Part shown: one piece after another, positions 21,419-33,486 of the stretch
How the letters are laid out: each line of letters begins with the position of its first letter
Position numbering within the stretch: the stretch's first letter is position 1
Assembly (NCBI GenBank): GCA_015179025.1
Contig: WHUX01000220.1
Location: 21,781 to 85,780, forward strand
Reading direction: 5' to 3'
DNA: 64,000 nucleotides
Origin: Terfezia claveryi
Lineage: Eukaryota > Ascomycota > Pezizomycetes > Pezizales > Pezizaceae
The notes under the pieces: generated by a model
What the model was told of the DNA's origin: nothing
What the model saw: the letters and a program-made list of their open reading frames with translations, nothing else
Databases searched by the model: none
Made by a program: the position numbers and the translations under genes

Positions 21419-22219
21419 TCGGAGCCTCAGGCTCAGAAGAGTCGCCTCGACGATTCAGAGCAATCCTACATTATGCATCAACTAGAAGAGCAGATAGTGA
21501 CCAAATCAGAGAATATTCCGGAGGTCAAAAGATACTTAACCAGTGGTCTGGCTATACTAGATAGGCAGTGTCCCCTATCCTGGTAGAAGGTTCATGCTAT
21601 TGAATACCCGACACTAGTACGAATAGTAAGGGACATATTGAGTATTTCACTGACATCTGTGGCTATTGAGCATATATTCAGTAGTGCTCGAGATATTTTA
21701 CCTTACCACTGGAACCGAATGGCTCATCAGATGAACACAGTGCTAATGTTGATAAAATCTTGGGACTCGATACATGTAAAATATACAGAACTAGACCCTG
21801 AGAACACTCCTGCACATGTGGAAGAAGGATTAGCTGATTATGATGAAATTGATATGAGTTAGGAGAGACAAGCTCTTAGATATGATACAGAATTCCTCTG
21901 CCAGATGATGCCAGTCACTCTAGATAGACCATCAGGAAATGGTAATATAGTGTCAGAGTATAAGAGTAGCATGGAGGGAGAGGAAGAGTTTGAGGGAGAT
22001 GATCTTGATGTAGAAGATACAACTTCTCAGATTTCTAGCCCATTCAACAATTTCAGTGCGCAGTCAGTGGGAGGAATTGGCTTATTCCAAGGCAGCCTAT
22101 TATGGAAGGAAAGAGGGACCCCAACACTCTGCACCCCATATCGCGGGACTAAGTTCCCTACCTCTCCATCCGTCAACCTGACGCCTTCAATGGCAACGAG
22201 GCTCCAGAAAAGGTTATAG
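21419..22219 (+). pseudogene. hAT transposase, C-terminal part with dimerisation domain
   Basis: One frame, broken by stops at 21584-21586 (PLSW-stop-KVH, where hAT proteins have a second Trp) and at 21860-21862. The conserved block is LTSGLAILDRQCPLSW, then YPTLVRIVRDILSIS and VAIEHIFSSARDILP, which is the hAT family dimerisation domain. An acidic, Ser-rich tail ends at 22219. The N-terminal zinc finger and catalytic part are missing on the left, where the MITE fragment begins. It would have catalysed cut-and-paste transposition leaving 8-bp duplications. Confidence 0.85.
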
Positions 22220-23226
22220 CCCACTCAGCATAGGAATTACAAAGTGTGAGCCTGCATACTTGAGAGGGCACAAACCGAGGTAGGTATAGTCAATTATTCT
22301 TTATTCATTGTTTTTTTCCTTTGTCCTTTATACTTGAGTTTTGCTTTTTCCTATTAGCTTCCCTTATATGGGTGGGTTTCTTTTTATGCATGGGTTTCCT
22401 TAATGTATTGTTTTTTTGGTTGAATTGTGATTATTATAACAAGCGATACCAGGGTGGATTAGTTCTCATGATAAATCTGTGGTTGATAATCTTTTTTATT
22501 TTTTTTATTTTAGTCATTGATTACTTATGGGATGTAAATTGAGTTTGGGGAGAATGGGAATAATTCATGATGTGGAACTGTGGGCACTTTTTAGGTGGAC
22601 GTAGAAATCTTGAGAGTATTTATATATAAATTATTATTAAGATAGGGTAGATGGAGGGTTTAGAGATTAGAAGCAAACGTGAGAAATTTAGGTGCAAGGA
22701 AAAGGATAATATAGGGATGAGTAGGTAGGACGTTTAATATAGAATGTGTGGACATATGGCAGTACAAACAGAGCATAGTGAATGTGAGAGAGAAATTTGA
22801 AAGAATGGTTCTAGAAATTGTGACAGCAGGAGTAATCTGTGACTAAGAATGGTGACATTGGCAAAAACCATACAAAGGGACAGGAACGGGGTTTGGTGGG
22901 ATCGGTACCATGCTGGAAGACGAAACGAGCGATCTATGACAAGACTGGCAATCTATGACAAAAGTGGCAATCCATGACAAGACGGGCAATCTGTGACAAG
23001 CTGTATGCATGGATAAAGAGAGGAAAGAATGGAAAACCCTGGACTTGGCAAATGCATAAGTGTGAATGAGGTTAGTAAGGGATTTTAGTGAGTAATCTGT
23101 GGATCACCAATTAATCGGCAAAGTGGTCCGAGGTGGGTTGTAGTAGGCAAAGACCGAGGTGAGTCGATAGCTGAACGAGTTGTAAGTGCCAGAAACTCAG
23201 GCCGACTCACCCTGTAGTGCACACTA
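22220..23226 (+). mobile_element. 3' flank and right terminus of the hAT element
   Basis: Non-coding. T-rich at first (22300-22540). About four repeats of 18 bp (GGCAATCTATGACAAGA type) at about 22925-23005 look like subterminal transposase-binding repeats. The end reads CTGTAGTGCACACTA, the inverse of a TAGTGTGCACTACAG tip, at 23226. The neighbouring 8 bp are CAAGATGA; the other copy is not in the window. Confidence 0.65.
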
Positions 23227-23234
23227 CAAGATGA

Positions 23235-24540
23235 TTTCCTTCCAATTCCTCTTCTAACATGGGGTGTAATGATAAACTGGAAATACAGAGAGAAGATTTC
23301 AATGGCCTCACATCAGTGCCATCCTACTGAAGTGAGGCTAATCTTTTAGTGTTGGTGAATTTAGTTCATATATAGTAGCTTCTGCTACCTGAATAGGACA
23401 ACATTGGGTTTTAGGACAAGTCTTTACTCCATGACCTAATCTGCCACAATAATAGTAATGGCCTTCTACTAAGCGTTTGGCTCATTCTTCTGGAGATATC
23501 TTCTTTCATATAGCTGAAAGGTCCATTAGTCCTACATGTATTCCTGTTACTATAGATATAGTAGCAGTTGGTGCCATAGGAGGGTTTGATGTAGAATGAG
23601 ATGTTAGGTTTGTATGGGGATTGGAAGTTGTAAGGCAATTAGTGAATTGTGACTGTAAGGCTCATCGTCATGTATCAAGGCATTGACATACAGGAACAAA
23701 ATTATCAAAGATAGTTAGTTCAGGATGTATGGCTAAGAGATCTTATTGCAATTGATAAAAGAGGCCTCTTTTTAGAGCAACTAACTTAACTATATCATTA
23801 CAAGTAGTTTTGGCTGCATGTCATTAAAATTCTGCAAAGTACATTGCAAAGTCCCGAGTACCTTATATAATACTATGAAGCTTATATTCCGCATTCGTGA
23901 TTTGATTGGGATCTCCAAATGTGTTTTCTAGAATTATAACAAGAGCCCCTAAGTTGGTTAAATTAACAGTAATGTTCTAAACATATGGTATGACTTGGTC
24001 AAGTGCATCTTTAGAAAGTGAGTTAACTGTAAGATATAACTTAGCTTATTAATTGGCATATGTAGTAGCTTTGAGATACAGCTGTGTTAAGAAAGGACGT
24101 AGTTTGTTTCCATCTTTACCAGTGAATTTTTTAGGGTTTGGAATTTTTTCAGTTCGAACTCTGCCTAGTTGATTTCTAGCTAACGTAGTGCCAACAGCTC
24201 AATTAGCTTGTAGTTGAGCTCGTAAATCCTTGATAGCAGTTTCCTGAATATTTATTTGTTCTCTGGCTTCTCATAAAGCTGTATAGGGTCGTTTATTGAG
24301 TTATTAACATAACTTAGCATTTTTGGCTTATAGTGCCATAACATCGGTGCTTCGGTCTAGAAGGCTAATGATTCAATCAAGAAGGGTAATAGTTTTTTGG
24401 ACAATGGTAGTATAATTATTATTGGCATTGGCAGGGTCTACTTCTGCTCGCAATCTTACAAGTAGGTCTATGACCTCTGGTGGTAACTCAATAAGTGGCT
24501 GCATTGATTGAGACATAGTAATCATAGGATCTAAGACAAG
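23235..24540 (-). pseudogene. Decayed Gypsy gag, E1-like family
   Basis: Read on the minus strand, the start is about 24505 (MSQSMQPLIELPPEV). Near 23420-23530 lies a zinc knuckle region with KKISPEE and YYCGRLGHGVKTCP, closely like the E1 Gag (KKKISPEE, CYYCGGMGHRVRTCP). Stops are scattered through all of it. The sequence is homologous to E1 as far as the protease start and then ends at the hAT element terminus at 23226. Confidence 0.75.
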
Positions 24541-24569
24541 GTTACACTCAGTAGAGTGTAGAGACGTAA

Positions 24570-25057
24570 TGTAATATGATGGCATAGGCTATGGCATAGA
24601 CAATTGGCAATGAACGTGACTTTAAGGAATGCATACAATGGCTAAACTATACCACACTAGTATAGTATAGTTTCAAGTGACTATATGTATTGTTGTGGGT
24701 TTAGTAGACAATAGTATAGATATAGACTATAGATAAAAGGCAACTTGTATGAAAGACTCGATATACAAGATGTTGTGTGAAGAGCAAGAACAAAGAATAC
24801 AACTATGGCCTCATATATATACAGCTGTTTACTCTATAATATCACCACACATGTAAGGAAGATTATACATGTGATACTCAACATCTTGTCAATCTGAGAC
24901 TTGGACTAAACCCTGTCTAACTCTGAAAGTGCAATAACCATTACTTGTGATTGTAGGTAATAATCCATAACAGAATCCGTAACAAAGTCCGTAACAAATT
25001 CCATAATAGAATCAATGACAAAGTCTATAACAAAGTTCTATGACATAGCCCGTGACA
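24570..25057 (-). repeat. LTR of the decayed E1-like element
   Basis: Minus-strand ends are TGTCACGGGC and CATCATATTACA, as in E1 (TGTCACGG...TTACA). Near the 5' end, short GTTACGGACTTTGTTACGG-type repeats replace the E1 hairpin repeats. It precedes the gag relic in the right orientation to be its 5' LTR and is inserted in the second P1 copy at 25058. Confidence 0.72.
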
Positions 25058-25919
25058 CTTTTGTAGGCATCTGACACCAATGGACCCTAGCAATATTATA
25101 TACATTCGCATCAGAATCCTCTGCAAAATCTTTATATTTATTCCAGGGGATAAACTTCTCAAGTTCGAAGTAAGGATTAGTTCGAAGGGGAGTATTAGCT
25201 CTTAGGGGTACAGAATGAAGTAACACCATTAGGTATACTAGGTCACTTTTAGATATTCAGAAAAATACCTTTACCTCTGCATTAGAATGGAGACTGGAAT
25301 AGTTGGCAGGGAAGTTGAGGTTAGGAGAGTTCGGGTCCTTAAGTGTGCCCAATATTTCTCAAACCTTTCAATTGGCAGAAACATGAGCTTTAACCATATC
25401 CCAAATCTTATCTAGAGTTATTGACTGAATAACCACTAATCTTTTCCTATTCTGTTCATACCAAATCCACCTATTGATATCCCTATACTCTCCTATCTTA
25501 GGATCACATACTCAGAATGCTACTGCTGTCTCTACAGCTTCACCAGCATTGGAAATGTCATCTTCTTCATTGGAGTTCTTATGAATATATGCCTTCTTTT
25601 GAGCATGCTTGATAGCCAGGTTTTTTGATATCTCAGAATGTTTCTTCTGGCAATCTTGTAGTAGTACCTCCAGTGCCTTTTTGTGGGATTCAGACCCACC
25701 GGCCAGTCGATTCCTTATAGAACTCCTAAATCCAGTTAGGCTATAAGCAGTAATAATAAGAGCATCTTTCTTATTTTGGCTTCTTGAGGCCCAACTTTGA
25801 ATTAAATGTTGGGTATAATAGTCCTTAACAGTATTACGCTATAATATGTAGTTGGCATCTCGAGTGTCCCACCCTAAGTCAGTCTTCAAGTTCTGAATTA
25901 GGTTCTTCGGAGTAACCAT
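25058..25919 (-). pseudogene. Second copy of gene P1, inverted and AT-shifted
   Basis: Starts with MVTPKNLIQN at the complement of 25919. It follows the plus-strand P1 for nearly its whole length: IRNRLAGGSESHKKALEVL here against RNRLAVGSEHHKKVLEALL there, then LLHSVP and DFAEDSDAN. It is cut by the LTR at 25057 just after MPTK. Differences from copy 1 are mainly C-to-T and G-to-A changes. The two copies confirm that P1 was once a real protein-coding gene. Its function is unknown. Confidence 0.75.
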
Positions 25920-26579
25920 TTTGGTTGAATATGGGTCATATTAGTCTAGTCTGGGTTAGTCGAGTTGTCCTCCTAGTACGTCAGATATGAGTTTGGATAA
26001 ATAGAAGATTACCTTATATGGAAATATGCCTAAATAAGATTTTGGTATTATACTCAACGCAAAGGTGGCTGTTGTTTAAGTGGATATGATATATAGATTA
26101 TGAATAATAATTCATTATAACTATGACAGAGTATATAGAGTCTTTTATATACTACATGTACAAAGGCCTTCGTTTGAGCTTTGAAATCATGACTATTTAA
26201 GGTCAATCTTCAAAATAGATAGAAAGTAATACATATACTAGGTTATATATAAACTCAATGGCACTAGCCCACTCCAGGACAAGCTTGGTCTATAAGTATA
26301 CTAGAGTAGTATATACAATATAGCAATATATATATGAGAACAACCTCAAGTTTGCTTTGAATATTAATAAATTCTAAGATTATAATACTAATATTGTACA
26401 TATAGCTTTATTAATAGTTATTTTGTATAATGAGTTAAAGTATAGTAGTTAAGAATTAAGTTGACATTGAGTTTATCTAGGTAACTAGTAAGATATGGGT
26501 TCAATTCTTCTTCAGTTTTTTACTTTTTAATTTTTATTAGTTTGCTAAGGAACTCATAATTTAGACAGTCATCTGACTG
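25920..26579 (-). other. Duplicated P1 upstream region with a tRNA-like head
   Basis: No gene. About 25920-26440 matches the P1 upstream block at 13590-14095 in reverse. At about 26435-26505 on the plus strand, GTATAGTAGTTAAG followed about 45 bases later by GGTTCAATTC looks like decayed A and B boxes of a tRNA-derived sequence. It may be a SINE head or an old tRNA gene copied with P1. Confidence 0.45.
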
Positions 26580-28724
26580 CACTAAGCAAACTCCCGACGA
26601 GCTTAGCAGAACACTTAAACAATATCATTTCACAAAAATACTCTCGCTTTTTACTTACTTACCAATTGTAAAACTACCCCACAAATACCTAACTTCCAAA
26701 ATGAACAGCAACAAAACTCGTTGTTCTTGGTGCAATAGTATGTATGCTTCTTAGGGAGCATATATTAATCACATCGAAAACAAACATTCAGACAAATATA
26801 AAATATTCATCCCTCATGCATGTTAGCAAAATGATGTTCCACAGCATATAGAGGCCTACATAGAACAATCAGGCATTGTATTAACCTATAAAGGTGAAGC
26901 TTTTCCTTGAGGCATTTCAAGTATTGATTATGCTGATACTAGATGGTTAAGGTTTGGCAGAAGGATTTTAGATAATAATAAGGATAAGGATGACTTTAGT
27001 CAAGATATTAATAGGGATGACCTTGGCCAAATACAACAACTCTACGAAGATTTCCAGCCTATAAAACATGATGATATTGATGATCCAGCAAATGACTCGG
27101 ATATAGAACCAATTCAGGAATCCACTAATTTCTTCTCCAACACTAAAGTATATAAAACTGAACAGATTTGGCAGTTGTCAGCTGGATTTCAAGCTGGCCA
27201 ACTACTCTAAGATTTTCCATTCTCATTGTAGTGATCAATAGGATACAATCATCTTCATCTCTTCTATAATGCCCATGATTTCAAGCTAGCCCAGTTTTTT
27301 ACTTTCAGCAAGGTGCTTCTAATTAAGATTAATAATTTATTTTAGGAGAATATCTTACCAGGGTCACTCACTAACTCTCTGACATTTGGTATCTTCTTTA
27401 AATCGGGGTACACATTCACCAGACAAACTGACAAAATAGTTATCAATCCTGAGTAGGCAACAAGATTGGTTCCATATACTGAGTATCTCAAGGTTGATTT
27501 CTACTATTACAACATAATAGATTGTATCAAATATCAATTGTAGCAGCAAGCCTTTATGAAACATATACTCTGGGAACTGGTAAAGTTGTTCAACTCTAAT
27601 AATAAGAGAATATATTCCAAGCTAAATACAGGATCATGGTAGTGGAATCAATAAGTATATACCCTAATTAAATTACCCTACTATGGCTGCTTACTTATAT
27701 TTTCTAAAAGCAAGTTTCCATTAGGTGTACAATAGTTCTAGTCCTTTTGGTATTAGATCAAACCTATCTCACCAACTTCTCTAGAGATAAGAAGTTATAG
27801 CTGCTGTATATAAGTATTGGGAATATCAAATCTACTATTTATAATAAACTGACCATAAATATATAGATTCCTATTGTCCTACTCTCAATCCCCCCGAAAT
27901 GCCTTAATAGAATTCCTGAGCACCCTGTCAAGGCTCAGGAATTGGACACTCTCAAGAATACATATGGGATCCTGAGTTCTATACTCAGTCCCTTGGCTGA
28001 TACAAAAATTCAGTAAGAAATTGAGATGGTATATTATGATGAAAAGGTATACAACTATATGCTTAAGCTATCTGCCTAGTTGGCAGACCACATGGAGAAT
28101 ATCATGATCTATAGCATTCTTTCCAATAGATGCTTGGTCTGTATTGCTCTTTCTAACAAATTTGGGAATCTTCCAGACACACTATATAATACACGGCAAT
28201 ACTCCCAGTATGCCACTGTATGCCACAAATGCAACTTGCACATGCTTGAATCCGATAGTGTTAAGAGAATCAATAATGCCTTTTAGTATCTCCCCAACCT
28301 TAAACTTTATACTCTTTTTTATGGGGATAACTTGTATACACTTCTCTAGTAGATACTTACCCACCTAATGAAGTAGATTCAGAAACTCTTAGATCACGTC
28401 AGATATCTTATAGTATTCAATTACATATGGTCTTGATTACTACCCTTTCCGGAGTTTACTAGGCCAAACAAGGTATACCATTCTGTCACCTAATGGTTGG
28501 GTAAGGAAATGCACAATCTACTATGGGTACTTCTAGCAGTGTTCATAGCTGCACTTACTAGGAAATCAGACATCTCTGCAATTGAAACCCAACATAGAGC
28601 ATCTTGCCATAAGGCAATACTTTATGTTTGATATTTAACGGACTTTATTCTCATTATACAATATAAGGTGCATACTTCAGAAACAATCCAATGAATGAGG
28701 GATTACCTTGAGGACTTTCATAAG

Positions 28725-29682
28725 TAGTGTATGCACCGAGGCGAGTTTTCCCCATGCCGACTTGCCAAGACTCACGCCAACAGCCGAGTTTTGCCCAACC
28801 CTCAAACTCAGTGAGTCGGCTACATGATTCTCTGGAATATACAGGCTAGCGCCGAGTAGCCGATAAGTACTCGCCAAGCCTTTTTGTTATGGGGAATATG
28901 CTGGAAGTCTACCTTCGCCGCCCATATATATATGGAATTCATGGGAATTCGTGCTTTCAAGCCTTATGTATATAAATGGAAATCATGCATTCTCGGCATA
29001 TATATATACTTGGAAGTCTTGTATTCATAGCTTATACATATACATGGAAATCATGCATTCACAGCTTATATATATACATAGATTAGATATATACTAGCTG
29101 CGAATGCATGAACTCCATGTATATATATAAGCCACGAATGCATGATTTCTATATATACATATATATAAGCTACGAATGCAAGACTTCCAGGTATATATAT
29201 AAGCCGCGAATGCATGATTTCCATGTATATGTATAAGCCATGAATGCAAGACTTCCAAGTATATATATAAGCTGCGAATACATAATTTCCATGTATATAT
29301 ATAAGCCACGAATGTACGAATTCCATGTATATATATAAGCTGCGAATGCACAAACTCCATGTATATATATAAGCTGCCAATGCACGAATTCCATGAATAT
29401 ATATAAGCTGCGAATGTACGAACTCTATGTATATATATAAGCTGCAAATGCACGAATTCCATATATATATATAAGTCGCGAATGCATGAATTTCATGTAT
29501 ATATGGCCAGCGTAGGTAGGATGCTAGCCTATTCCCTATAATAAAAGGCCTTGGCAAGTACTTGTGAGTAGCTGGCGAGTCGGTGTGAGCTGGCTTCTCA
29601 TGGATTGCTATCGGCACGAGTCGGTGTCGAGTAGGAAAAATAGTTGGCAAACTCGCCTCGATTCGGGCTGATGCGTACACTA
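28725..29682. mobile_element. 958-bp hAT-type MITE with exact 8-bp target duplication
   Basis: Ends are TAGTGTATGCACCGAGG and, inverted, TAGTGTACGCATCAGC. TTCATAAG lies on both sides (28717-28724 and 29683-29690). Removing the element with one duplication rejoins the Plavaka frame (EDFHK-YKEVFL). It has no coding capacity; the middle is a 34-bp minisatellite. An 8-bp duplication and TAGTG-like tips point to the hAT superfamily. Confidence 0.93.
28925..29500. repeat. 34-bp minisatellite within the MITE
   Basis: More than a dozen units of about 34 bp, each an ATATATATAAGC tract with GCGAATGCATGAATTCC-type sequence. Units vary by a few bases. The frames it leaves open are repeats, not genes. 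Confidence 0.92.
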
Positions 29683-30854
29683 TTCATAAGTACAAAGAGG
29701 TGTTCCTCCGTTTTCATGCAATAAAGTCCACTAAGGCTACAGCAAAGGTAGCATCAAAAGACCTTTATGCAGAACATTACTGCTTACTGGCATCAGATGA
29801 ATTATGTCCTACTATACCCTCTAAACGATGCAAGCTCCAGCAGGAGTTGCAACTAGAGACTAAGGAATTAGTGAACAAGACCCTTACCAGTAGTGCCTAC
29901 TACAACTTTATAAAGATGCATTTAATATCACATTTTATGGAACAAATAGCCAAATATGGATCTCTCTTACAATATTCAATAGAGATCTGTGAGGCTTCAC
30001 ATAAGCCTCTCAAAGATGCATACTATTATAGTAATCATATCAATACATTACTACAAATCCTTCAGTCTTATATGTAGGCATACTATTTCATTATGTAGGA
30101 AAGAAATCTTAAATAATGGATCTCTAATCTTCCTTACCTGCCTGATGAAATAAGGAGTATTACTCATCTGACATGTAAGGGTTTACATCTCTCTAGTGAT
30201 ACTGCTCCTAACCTAACCAGATATAAGTTGCAAGGACCTCTAACTACAACAGATATATATAATCTGAAAATATTAAAGAAACTCTACTAGCTACTAGACA
30301 TCTGAGCCCTAATAATGACCTATCTTGCTTATAATTATTATACCTAGTCCTCTAATCTTGAAACCGATGTCATATATCTACACAACGCCTCATTGGAGGC
30401 ATTTCATACTCTCTAAGTTGTAGTTCCAACATTCAATGGTGATGGATATATGCTACACCATATATAATGCACCAGAGGTAGGTTATTTTATAACTAAGAT
30501 GAAAGGCATAACTGGGTGTTTGTCTGACATCATAAGTCAGTACAGGAGAAAGTCCCTGGTAGACTTGATGGTAAGGTTCCTACCAAACTAAATGCTTTGT
30601 TCAAACTGTAAGATATGGCAGCCAAAGATATATACTACCTTGCTCATATTTCACTAATGACAATAGTGGGATCATCAACACCCTATGGCCTAGAGGGCAT
30701 GGTGTGTATTAAATTACTATTAAAGAATCATGTAATAAGAATTGCAGATATAGAGAGTATAGCTCATCTAGTCTCAATCTATAATAAGGAGCTTTATATT
30801 ATTAATAACCACATTGATCTACATACATGGAATGATATTTATGATAGTTACTAG

Positions 30855-31299
30855 ATTATATATAGCTAGCAGAATAATAAATGAACATATAGCTAGCAAA
30901 TCAATAAAAGAATTTGAATAGAATATATATAGAGTATTCTGCAGTCCAAGAGTTTGAGGATGTATACATATAGACATCTAGGAAGTTATAGAGTCAGTAC
31001 ACTCATTAAATTGCATGCAAGTAATTTATGTTAGATAGCACTAAAATCACAAATGGTGTCAAGTTTGTCATGTGAGACAGCGGGTACACTGCTGGCATCT
31101 AGATTATGTTGCAAGGCAGCAGGTGCGCTACTGGTATCTAGATTGTATCATAAGGTAGCAGGTGCACTGCTGGTGTCTAGATTATGTTGGGAGGCAGTGA
31201 GTGTATATATAGGATGCACAGAATATACTTGCCTGAGCTCTCGTATCTAGATACTGGGCCATATATCCAAACACCACTTTTTTCTTACTAATAGTCTCT
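30855..31299. repeat. AT-rich stretch with 45-bp tandem repeats
   Basis: No gene. From about 31050 to 31200 a 45-bp unit (core GCAGGTGCACTGCTGGT and TCTAGATTATGTT) repeats three to four times. It may be part of the 3' LTR of the decayed Gypsy element to the right, but I could not fix its ends. Confidence 0.6.
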
Positions 31300-32599
31300 A
31301 TATCTTATTGATATAGATATCAGTTATATTAAATATTATCTATATAGTCTTTACTAGAATATAGTATTGTACTTTTGTAAACTGGTTTATAATAATGAGT
31401 ATTGTATTAAAACCTTTTAACTCTAGTAGCTTACTAACAAAGTTTATAGCTATCTCCCTAAATAGTTGTTCTCTAGTTAGTATCAGTACCAACTTTATTT
31501 GCCTACTATACCTATCTACTTTTGCTTTCTGACATTTAGTATATGCTACCATATAGTTTACAATATTTTTCTGCTACTTGTCCTATATAAAGTTCCTTGA
31601 TACTAGCTTTTGAGTATAATATTTTCTCTAATATCTTGCCATTTAACTATTATAGTATTGCTTTAGTACACCCAACTTGAATTAGAAGGGTATAACCTAT
31701 AATCTATCCTTTTTCTGCCATTCTAGTATATCTATCCCTTTTATTTTAATATTTTTTACTTCCTCTTCATCTTCTTTCTCTAGTACTATAAGTTGTCTAT
31801 CTTCAAAGAATCTATTATTCATACTAGATTTTTCTTCCCCTAAATATCTAGATAAACTATCTGGCTTGCCTATCTTTGAACTAGGTCTATAGTAAATATT
31901 ATAGATAAACTCTGATATATAGAGATACTAGGTAGCTTGACAAGAGTTAAGCTTCTACTTTATATTGAAATACTATAACCCTTAATAGTCTGAATAGATA
32001 TTTACTAAAATACCTACTAACTAATCTCACTCCTTTCAGAAATAATACACGATTATGAACAATTCTTTATCATAGATAGGCTAGTTGCATTAAGCTGCAG
32101 AGAGTATTTTTGCATGATATTCGATAGAGTGAAGCTACTTTCCTCTATTAATAATATAGTATTAAGAAAAAATACCAGTAATAGGTTAATTACTTGCAGT
32201 AGTCTCTATAATTATCTTGAATTGTCTGTTAAACTGTGTGAGAATTAGTGCTATAAGGAATAATTCTCAGAGGTCTTCAAAGGCTTACTATTGTTCATAT
32301 CTCCAACTAAAGAGAGCATCTTTAGTTAAGTTGATTAAAAGTCATGCTTTAGCACTATATGATAGTTGACAATTAATTAATAATAGTAATTAGTAAAGTC
32401 TAAAAATGCTTGTACCTCTTTCTTTTTAATAGAAATAGGCTACTGTAATATAGTTTCAAGCTTAGAAGGGTCCATTTGCACTTATTGACTATTAATAATA
32501 TGACTAAGTAATAGAGTCTCTTAAATATAGAATTTAGACTTTATCAGGTTAACTACCTACCTATATTGGATACATTACTAGAAAACTTTTTCAACTAGC
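31300..32599 (-). pseudogene. Decayed Gypsy element G, integrase to RT C-terminal half
   Basis: On the minus strand the integrase region is visible at 31340-31552 (CQKAKVDRYSRQ, GFNTILIIINQFTK). RNase H-like sequence lies between, and the RT end is near 32400-32560 (VQMDPSKLETIL, VQAFLDFTNYY). Stops stand where related elements have CAA, CAG or TGG codons. GC is very low. The RT is cut near 32600 by the inverted-repeat element D and continues at 43410. Confidence 0.75.
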
Positions 32600-33345
32600 T
32601 ATTAGTATAACTTACTGCATAACGATCGACAACCACATAACGATCGACACGGGCTCCCCTGCCATATGTAGTGATATTCTAATACCTCCATCAATATATG
32701 CAATATCAATACAGTAAGAACAATGAATATAGGATAAAAACACTCGAAAAACCCAAATTTAACATCTCCAACCCGCTCTGATCTACCCTGAACCTTCTAT
32801 AGCACCTAAACCCTTAATACCCTATATGACTACCTCTCTAGCATAACCACTCATCCTACACCCCCCATGCCACCCACAACAACTACTACTAGCAGCCATA
32901 GGTTCCCTAGAGGTCCACTCTATAAGCCATATTAGTATAGACTTAAGCTGCTCACTATATATAGAACTAGACGCACTGCAAACTGTATTGCTCTATATAA
33001 CCTATATAACTTTTACAAGCTAGCTTCCTCAATATCGAATTTTAGCTTTTTTAAGCTATTTAATCAAGCTATATTTGTGGTACTATAATCTTAATATCTT
33101 AGGGTGTCCTTCTATGCAGTTTCTCAAGCCCAGTATGTTCTGTAGCCCCTGTATTATGCAAATCTCTGACCTAGCTCTATTTATCTCAATATGCAATCTA
33201 CTCGGCCTCAAGGATTGTAGCAATTATAATACTAAGCCCCTCGCATTTAATACAGGCTTAGCCGAGACTTTTAAAGGTCCTTGATCTGCTTCTATGACTG
33301 GGGCTTCACCTTTATGCCATTGTTAAGTATTTTGAGGGTTTAGGT
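32600..33345 (+). repeat. Left terminal inverted repeat of D
   Basis: Contains a short frame (33075-33284, MWYYNLNILGCPSMQF...) that is also open in the right arm. It is probably an effect of the shared sequence, not a gene. Confidence 0.85.
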
Positions 33346-33486
33346 GTATGTACACATTATACCAACTCTAGGATTGAAGTTTATCAATTTCGAGCTTCAA
33401 TTGTGCCATATTCACCAAAGTGCAAGGTAGACGCCTTTACCACATTCTTGTATTCAGTGCTGGCCCTACTGCGCTGCTGGTGCAAG

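Larger units (their letters stand above)
26701..30854 (+). pseudogene. Plavaka-type (CACTA-related) transposase relic, split by a MITE
   Basis: Starts MNSNKTRCSWC with an N-terminal zinc finger CSWC...H-x4-H. Further on come KVDFYYYNIIDCIKY, a NTGSWW segment, and ADHMENIMIYSI with a following CHKC. After the MITE come AEHYCLLAS, HLISHFMEQIAKYGSLLQYS and EASHKPLKDAYY. These match the usual order of Plavaka transposases of mushrooms. Stops are frequent, mostly from C-to-T change. A CACTAAGCAAACTCC motif at 26580 could be the left terminus. The transposase would cut and paste the element; this copy is long dead. Confidence 0.75.

Noticed and set aside
22321..22542. 73-codon hydrophobic frame resembling a membrane protein
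   Set aside because: T-rich low-complexity DNA gives Phe/Leu/Ile/Trp by composition; it lies in the non-coding 3' part of the hAT element.
28925..29500. Direct repeats of regular spacing, CRISPR-like at first sight
   Set aside because: Units are contiguous, without unique spacers, lie inside a MITE with a target duplication, and the genome is eukaryotic.
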